From Cantharellus purpuraceus (lineage: Eukaryota; Basidiomycota; Agaricomycetes; Cantharellales; Hydnaceae), in assembly GCA_025174535.1 (NCBI GenBank), contig JALBUN010000006.1, positions 682,001 through 746,000 of the forward strand: a stretch of DNA of 64,000 bases. Reading direction: 5' to 3'. Shown here one piece after another: positions 58,368 to 64,000 of the stretch; position 1 is the stretch's first letter; each line of letters begins with the position of its first letter. The notes below the pieces were generated by a model. That model was not told the origin of the DNA. It searched no databases and was given only the letters and a program-made list of their open reading frames with translations. The position numbers and the translations under genes are program-made.

Positions 58368-59231
58368 TTGTATGGATATTGATAGATGCGACACTATTTC
58401 ACCGCTCATCCATGTTTAACAACTACCTATCATATCGCACTACTACATCACTCCCAAGTTGACGTCGATACAAGCAATCAGTTGATGATACATCACCGTA
58501 CTCCTTGGGTATGGTATGGTAGCTATCGCGTGTGTGAATCTTTCAGACCTCTTCGCATGTTAATTGCCAGTGAATCGTGGAGTCATGCATCCCCAATACC
58601 ATGCATCCTCTGCTGTCTACCGCGATTTGCACCCTCCTCTCACTCATTTTCTTTTCCTGTTCTCAAGATCAGACATAGAGGGATGTTAATTATTTCTTGC
58701 AGGCTGCATGAGTCATTATATTAAAACTTTCCCAGGTGGTCGCTTCCTCTGACCTGGGGCAGAAGCTGAGTATTTTTTGTTACAGACGTAATGCAAGCAC
58801 TATTTTACAACCGATGACGTTTGTCTTTTCCGCCACTGGCATTATCCGACTCGGGATATTGTCTCAAATGTATCCGCTTGTGAATAGGATTTAATCATGT
58901 TGGATCCTTCGTACCTTAAGATTAAAAGTACAAGCTTACCGCGTCTAGAAAGGTTCCATTCAACTTCACCATCTTGTGATACGTTTATCACTGAGTTTCT
59001 CAGTTCGTTGGACGTCCTGCAGAGGTAAGTAGCTCGAGATACGATTAGGCTATGCACATGGACTATGGATGGCCGATAATCTTATATTAATAGCCAACTA
59101 TACTTGGTGAGCCTCGAGCAACACGCGGCGACCATCAATTATTGGGTTCGATGGCGATAGCTTATAAACTAATACGGCATATTTAGGTGATCACGAGCTG
59201 AGGAATACAAACGAACGTCGAGAGAATCATC
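58368..59231. other. Intergenic between OXA1 and Old Yellow Enzyme genes
   Basis: No supported gene; short frames only. Confidence 0.5.
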
Positions 59232-60754
<1,523 letters not shown>

Positions 60755-61232
60755 GCTCGATCGATGTGGGGTAGAAGAGCTGTTGGATACTTTACCAGTG
60801 AATATTAACAAAATTCGATTTTGTGTAATAACTACATTACAATAATGATTTGCACCTTAATACAATATCACTGACTGCTGAATTGCACGGTCTTCCTTTA
60901 AGTTCCAGTGCATAAATTCAGAGTTATAATAGATCTATGGATGATAATGTTGAGGATAAGAGCCGGTGGGACCGGTACAATCTCTCTAGTTTAGCTTACA
61001 TTATGCCTAGTGATGGAGGGACGTGATTTTTCCCCTACTGCGTACCCCAAAACTTCAACAGATAATTATCCCGTATAGATCTGAATCATGAAAAGAGAAA
61101 CTGCACCGCATCATTTTAATTTACCAGTAAGGAATAAACCTGGTCAACACGCTAGTTGGTCAGCAGATCTTGGTTTCTCTCGGAGTTTGAACTTTATATG
61201 ATTCGATTATATAATCATATCTTTCTCCAACA
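60755..61232. other. Intergenic, RSC8-like promoter
   Basis: No gene. Tandem genes in the same orientation. Confidence 0.5.
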
Positions 61233-63377
61233 ATGTCGTCTCCCAAGCGGTCTTTGTCACCAGACGGGCAGCAGTCGGGAGCGAAACGAGCACGCGTTTC
61301 TCCACCCAGTATTTCAAGAGGTGTTCTGGGGAATCCCAGCTCTGACGATGCAGAACAACAGGGTGCTGGTGGTGGGCGGTCGAGCAACAGTCGTGGACGC
61401 GATATGGGAGATGACGCTGCTGATGTATCCATGGGCGAGGCTGGTGAAGGCGGCGACGAAGATGGCGAATCTGTGGACGAAAATGACGAGGAGGACCCCG
61501 CGCAGATCGAGGCCAACCGTCTGAGGCTGGAAGACCAAGCACGCAAGTATCTTGCAGCCCAGACACACGAAGTCATTATCCCCTCTTACTCTGCGTGGTT
61601 TGAGATGTCGAAAATCCACCCAGTCGAGCGTCGTGCCTTGCCAGAGTTTTTCAACTCGCGGAATCGCTCAAAGACCCCAGCCATATACAAAGATTACCGC
61701 GACTTCATGATCAACACATACAGGCTTCGGCCGACGGAGTATCTTACCGTCACGGCCTGTCGAAGGAACTTGGCCGGCGATGTTTGTGCCATTATGCGCG
61801 TCCATGCTTTTCTTGAACAATGGGGCTTGATCAACTATCAAGTGAGCAGATCACATGTTCTACCCTTCATTAAGCTGACCACGTCGCAGATTGACCCAGA
61901 AACGCGACCTGCAGCTCTTGCTCCCCCTTTCACGGGGCATTTCCGTGTCATTCTTGATACACCTCGTGGTCTGCAGTCCCTGCACCCTGGTACACGTCCC
62001 ACGGCGGCAAACGGCGCGCCCAATGCACTTAACGGCATGCCCAACCAGTCCAAACAGCATATGGGACAACCTTCTGCTACCTCTCTCGAGCTTCGCTCCA
62101 ATATCTATCAAACGACAGCCAAGTCATCGCGTCCCGTGTCGGAGGCTGAAGCCAGCGCTCTTGCAGCGTCAACAGCAGCGCAAAATGGCCGGACCATCAG
62201 CTACTCCTGCGACACGTGCGGGGTGGACTGCACACCTGTTCGATACCACTCCCTGAAAGTAAAAAACTTTGAGCTTTGCCCGCCTTGTTATCTTGATGGC
62301 CGTTTCCCGTCCAACATGTTCAGCGGCGATTTCGTCAAGCTAACGTCTGCCAATGCATCTGCGGGATTGTCTTCGGATGACGACGAGTGGACAGACCAGG
62401 AGGTCTTGCTGCTTCTGGAAGGAGTGGAGATGTTTGATGACGATTGGACCGCCATTGAGGAGCACGTTGGAACGCGGTCTGCACACCAGTGCATCAGGAA
62501 GTTCCTCGAGCTCCCTATCGAAGACCCTTACCTTGAACGGGAGTCTGAAGCAGCGATGGGACCCTTGCGCTATGCAAGAGTGCCGTTTGAAAAGGCCGAT
62601 AATCCAGTCATGAGCGTCGTCGCGTTCCTAGCTGGTGTTGTTGGTCCAGGTCCAGCGGCAGATGCCGCCAAAGCTGCTCTCAAAGATCTCACTGATCCAG
62701 GCGAAGCGGACAAGGAGAAGGGCAAAGAAGGTGAAGATACTAAAGTCGACAAGGGCAATGAGCAGCAAGACTCGGAAATGAAAGGTGGCGAATTGGATGC
62801 TAAGGTGGAAGCCCCTGTGCCCAAGGTGGAGCCTACCAGCGCTGCACCAACACCTACTGCCGACGTCGGGTCTTCAGAGGCTCCTCACGCAAAAGAAGCC
62901 AACGGTGCTGTTGGTGCCAAAGGTATTTCTCGCTCTCGCGTCGAGCGCGCGGCCGACTTGGCGCTCAATGCGTCAGCCAAAGCTGCGTCCTCCCTAGCCA
63001 CCAAGGAAGAAACGCACATCCGTTCAACGCTGGCGACACTGGTGAGGCTGACGCTGACAAAGTTGGAGCTGAAGATGGCGCAGTTTGAAGAGATGGAGGA
63101 GTTGTTGGAGGAGGAAAGGCGGAACTTAGAGATGGCAAAGGTGGGGCTCGTTGCCGAGCGGCAGGGGATTAAGCGTGTCTTGGAGGGGATACGCGCGGAG
63201 ATGGCGAGGAATGGGAGTGGGAGCGGCGGAGCTGCAGCGGTGTTGCCAAGCGATGCGTATCAGGCGGCGGTGAATGCGGGGAGTCAGGCGACGAAGGTGA
63301 CGCCTGTGACGACGGAGGTGCAGCTCCAGGGTGAGTTGGGGCCTATTGCTGAGGGAAGCTATCAGCAGCTCGTGTGA
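61233..63377 (+). CDS. RSC8: SWI/SNF-RSC chromatin remodelling subunit (SWIRM-ZZ-SANT), Rsc8/Swi3-like
   Basis: Exons 61233-61841 and 61890-63377 (2,097 nt, 698 residues). The 48-nt intron (GTGAGC...CGCAG) is in frame and stop-free, but the family reads LINYQ directly followed by IDPETRPA, so it is spliced. Order: acidic N-terminus; SWIRM (about 105-203: EVIIPSYSAWFEMSKIHPVE, RNLAGDVCAIMRVHAFLEQW); ZZ-type finger (about 306-335: CDTCGVDC ... CPPCY); SANT (about 366-415: EWTDQEVLLLLEGVEMFDDD, HVGTRSAHQCIRKFLELPIE); long Lys/Glu/Ala linker; C-terminal coiled coil (about 573-650: THIRSTLATLVRLTLTKLEL, MEELLEEERRNLEMAKVGL) for dimer formation. It acts as a scaffold subunit in the nucleus. Which of SWI3 or RSC8 it serves as cannot be told; many basidiomycetes have one gene. 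Confidence 0.94.
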   Translation: MSSPKRSLSPDGQQSGAKRARVSPPSISRGVLGNPSSDDAEQQGAGGGRSSNSRGRDMGDDAADVSMGEAGEGGDEDGESVDENDEEDPAQIEANRLRLEDQARKYLAAQTHEVIIPSYSAWFEMSKIHPVERRALPEFFNSRNRSKTPAIYKDYRDFMINTYRLRPTEYLTVTACRRNLAGDVCAIMRVHAFLEQWGLINYQVSRSHVLPFIKLTTSQIDPETRPAALAPPFTGHFRVILDTPRGLQSLHPGTRPTAANGAPNALNGMPNQSKQHMGQPSATSLELRSNIYQTTAKSSRPVSEAEASALAASTAAQNGRTISYSCDTCGVDCTPVRYHSLKVKNFELCPPCYLDGRFPSNMFSGDFVKLTSANASAGLSSDDDEWTDQEVLLLLEGVEMFDDDWTAIEEHVGTRSAHQCIRKFLELPIEDPYLERESEAAMGPLRYARVPFEKADNPVMSVVAFLAGVVGPGPAADAAKAALKDLTDPGEADKEKGKEGEDTKVDKGNEQQDSEMKGGELDAKVEAPVPKVEPTSAAPTPTADVGSSEAPHAKEANGAVGAKGISRSRVERAADLALNASAKAASSLATKEETHIRSTLATLVRLTLTKLELKMAQFEEMEELLEEERRNLEMAKVGLVAERQGIKRVLEGIRAEMARNGSGSGGAAAVLPSDAYQAAVNAGSQATKVTPVTTEVQLQGELGPIAEGSYQQLV

Positions 63378-64000
63378 AGTTCGCTCAACTTTGACTTGAC
63401 TTTATTTCGTTTGTTTGTTTCTTTTTCCGTATACAGTACTCGTTACTTACACGCTGTATCTGTCTTTATTGAAGCTTAGCCCGAAGCGTGGGCTTGTGTT
63501 GACAACTGTCAGATGTGTGATTTATATACGTGAGATGAATGAGCATGCATGTCTTCCAGAACATAAATTGAGCCACGTTTTGCCTCAGAAACCTCACTCT
63601 CAAGGACATTAACTCTCGCTGCAGTCTTTCGGAAGGCGCAAAGTCAGCCTCGTGACATTAGTCGGTTTTTTGATAGTGCAAAAAGCTTCACTGATTCTAT
63701 AACGGTCGGAACCGGCTAACTCAGGCCGTCATTGTGGGGTATGCAATACCGTCTATATCGATCACTTTCTTCAGTGAGATGAAGCACCCCGAGTTCTGCA
63801 CGCAGCTGCTTCGCGTCTTCACTATAAATTGGGAGTAACAATGTTCCTTAAATGAATGTCAATATGCATAGAGAATACAGGAATCTCTTCATCACCAGCC
63901 TATACCTCGTTCTTACATGCCGATTATCGATCGATCATCCTGTAGCAACACTCCATAGTAGCCCCAGCAAGCTCGCAATGGCCAACATGTGAGTAAAGCT
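63378..64000. other. RSC8 3' flank; possible next gene start at right edge
   Basis: No complete gene. At 63978 an ATG (ATGGCCAACAT) is followed at once by GTGAGTAAAG, an excellent donor, so a very short first exon of another plus-strand gene may begin here. Confidence 0.3.

Overview
This is a stretch of fungal nuclear DNA. Genes are broken by many short introns (about 45-70 nt, GT-AG with a few GC-AG) and there are no operons. The proteins (a secreted ricin-B-type lectin, a fungal P450, a tyrosine-kinase-like Ser/Thr kinase, a Cbf1-type bHLH factor) point to a basidiomycete, Agaricomycetes. A Rhizoctonia/Ceratobasidium-like fungus is my best guess; that guess rests on remembered family resemblance, not on a search.

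Layout. 0-3.3 kb: 3'-truncated lectin gene, a 116-bp tandem repeat, a zinc alcohol dehydrogenase remnant. 3.3-10 kb: a nest of related LTR sequences, including one clean solo LTR with a CTACC target duplication, a 144-bp array of 12-bp TGACTCA-type units in its U3, a 1.1-kb near-perfect palindrome made of two tail-to-tail LTRs, and a 15/21-bp tandem array. 11.5-13.7 kb: complete 12-exon cytochrome P450. 13.9-14.8 kb: unresolved minus-strand gene. 16-21 kb: CBF1-like bHLH regulator, then an NHX1-like endosomal Na+/H+ exchanger. 21.7-25.1 kb: duplicated kinase fragment plus a 2.9-kb cassette with a small intact four-exon gene. 25.2-26.7 kb: FES1 (Hsp70 nucleotide exchange factor). 27-41.9 kb: gene-poor, with one small multi-exon hypothetical gene near 33.3-34.1 kb. 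41.9-48 kb: proline-rich protein, POP8-like RNase P/MRP subunit, DCN1-like neddylation factor. 48.7-51.6 kb: second copy of the cassette, inverted. 52.2-55.7 kb: truncated vigilin-like KH gene and the intact kinase from which the 21.7-kb fragment was copied. 56-63.4 kb: DUF202 membrane protein, OXA1-type mitochondrial insertase, Old Yellow Enzyme, RSC8/SWI3 chromatin remodelling subunit.

The genes are mostly independent housekeeping loci, not a cluster with a shared pathway. The unusual content is structural: an inverted segmental duplication whose arms flank about 23.6 kb, the LTR palindrome, the TGACTCA array, and three GC-AG introns that share the donor GCATGT. Exon models were built by hand from splice consensus and family motifs; wherever the summed exon lengths close to a whole number of codons this is stated.
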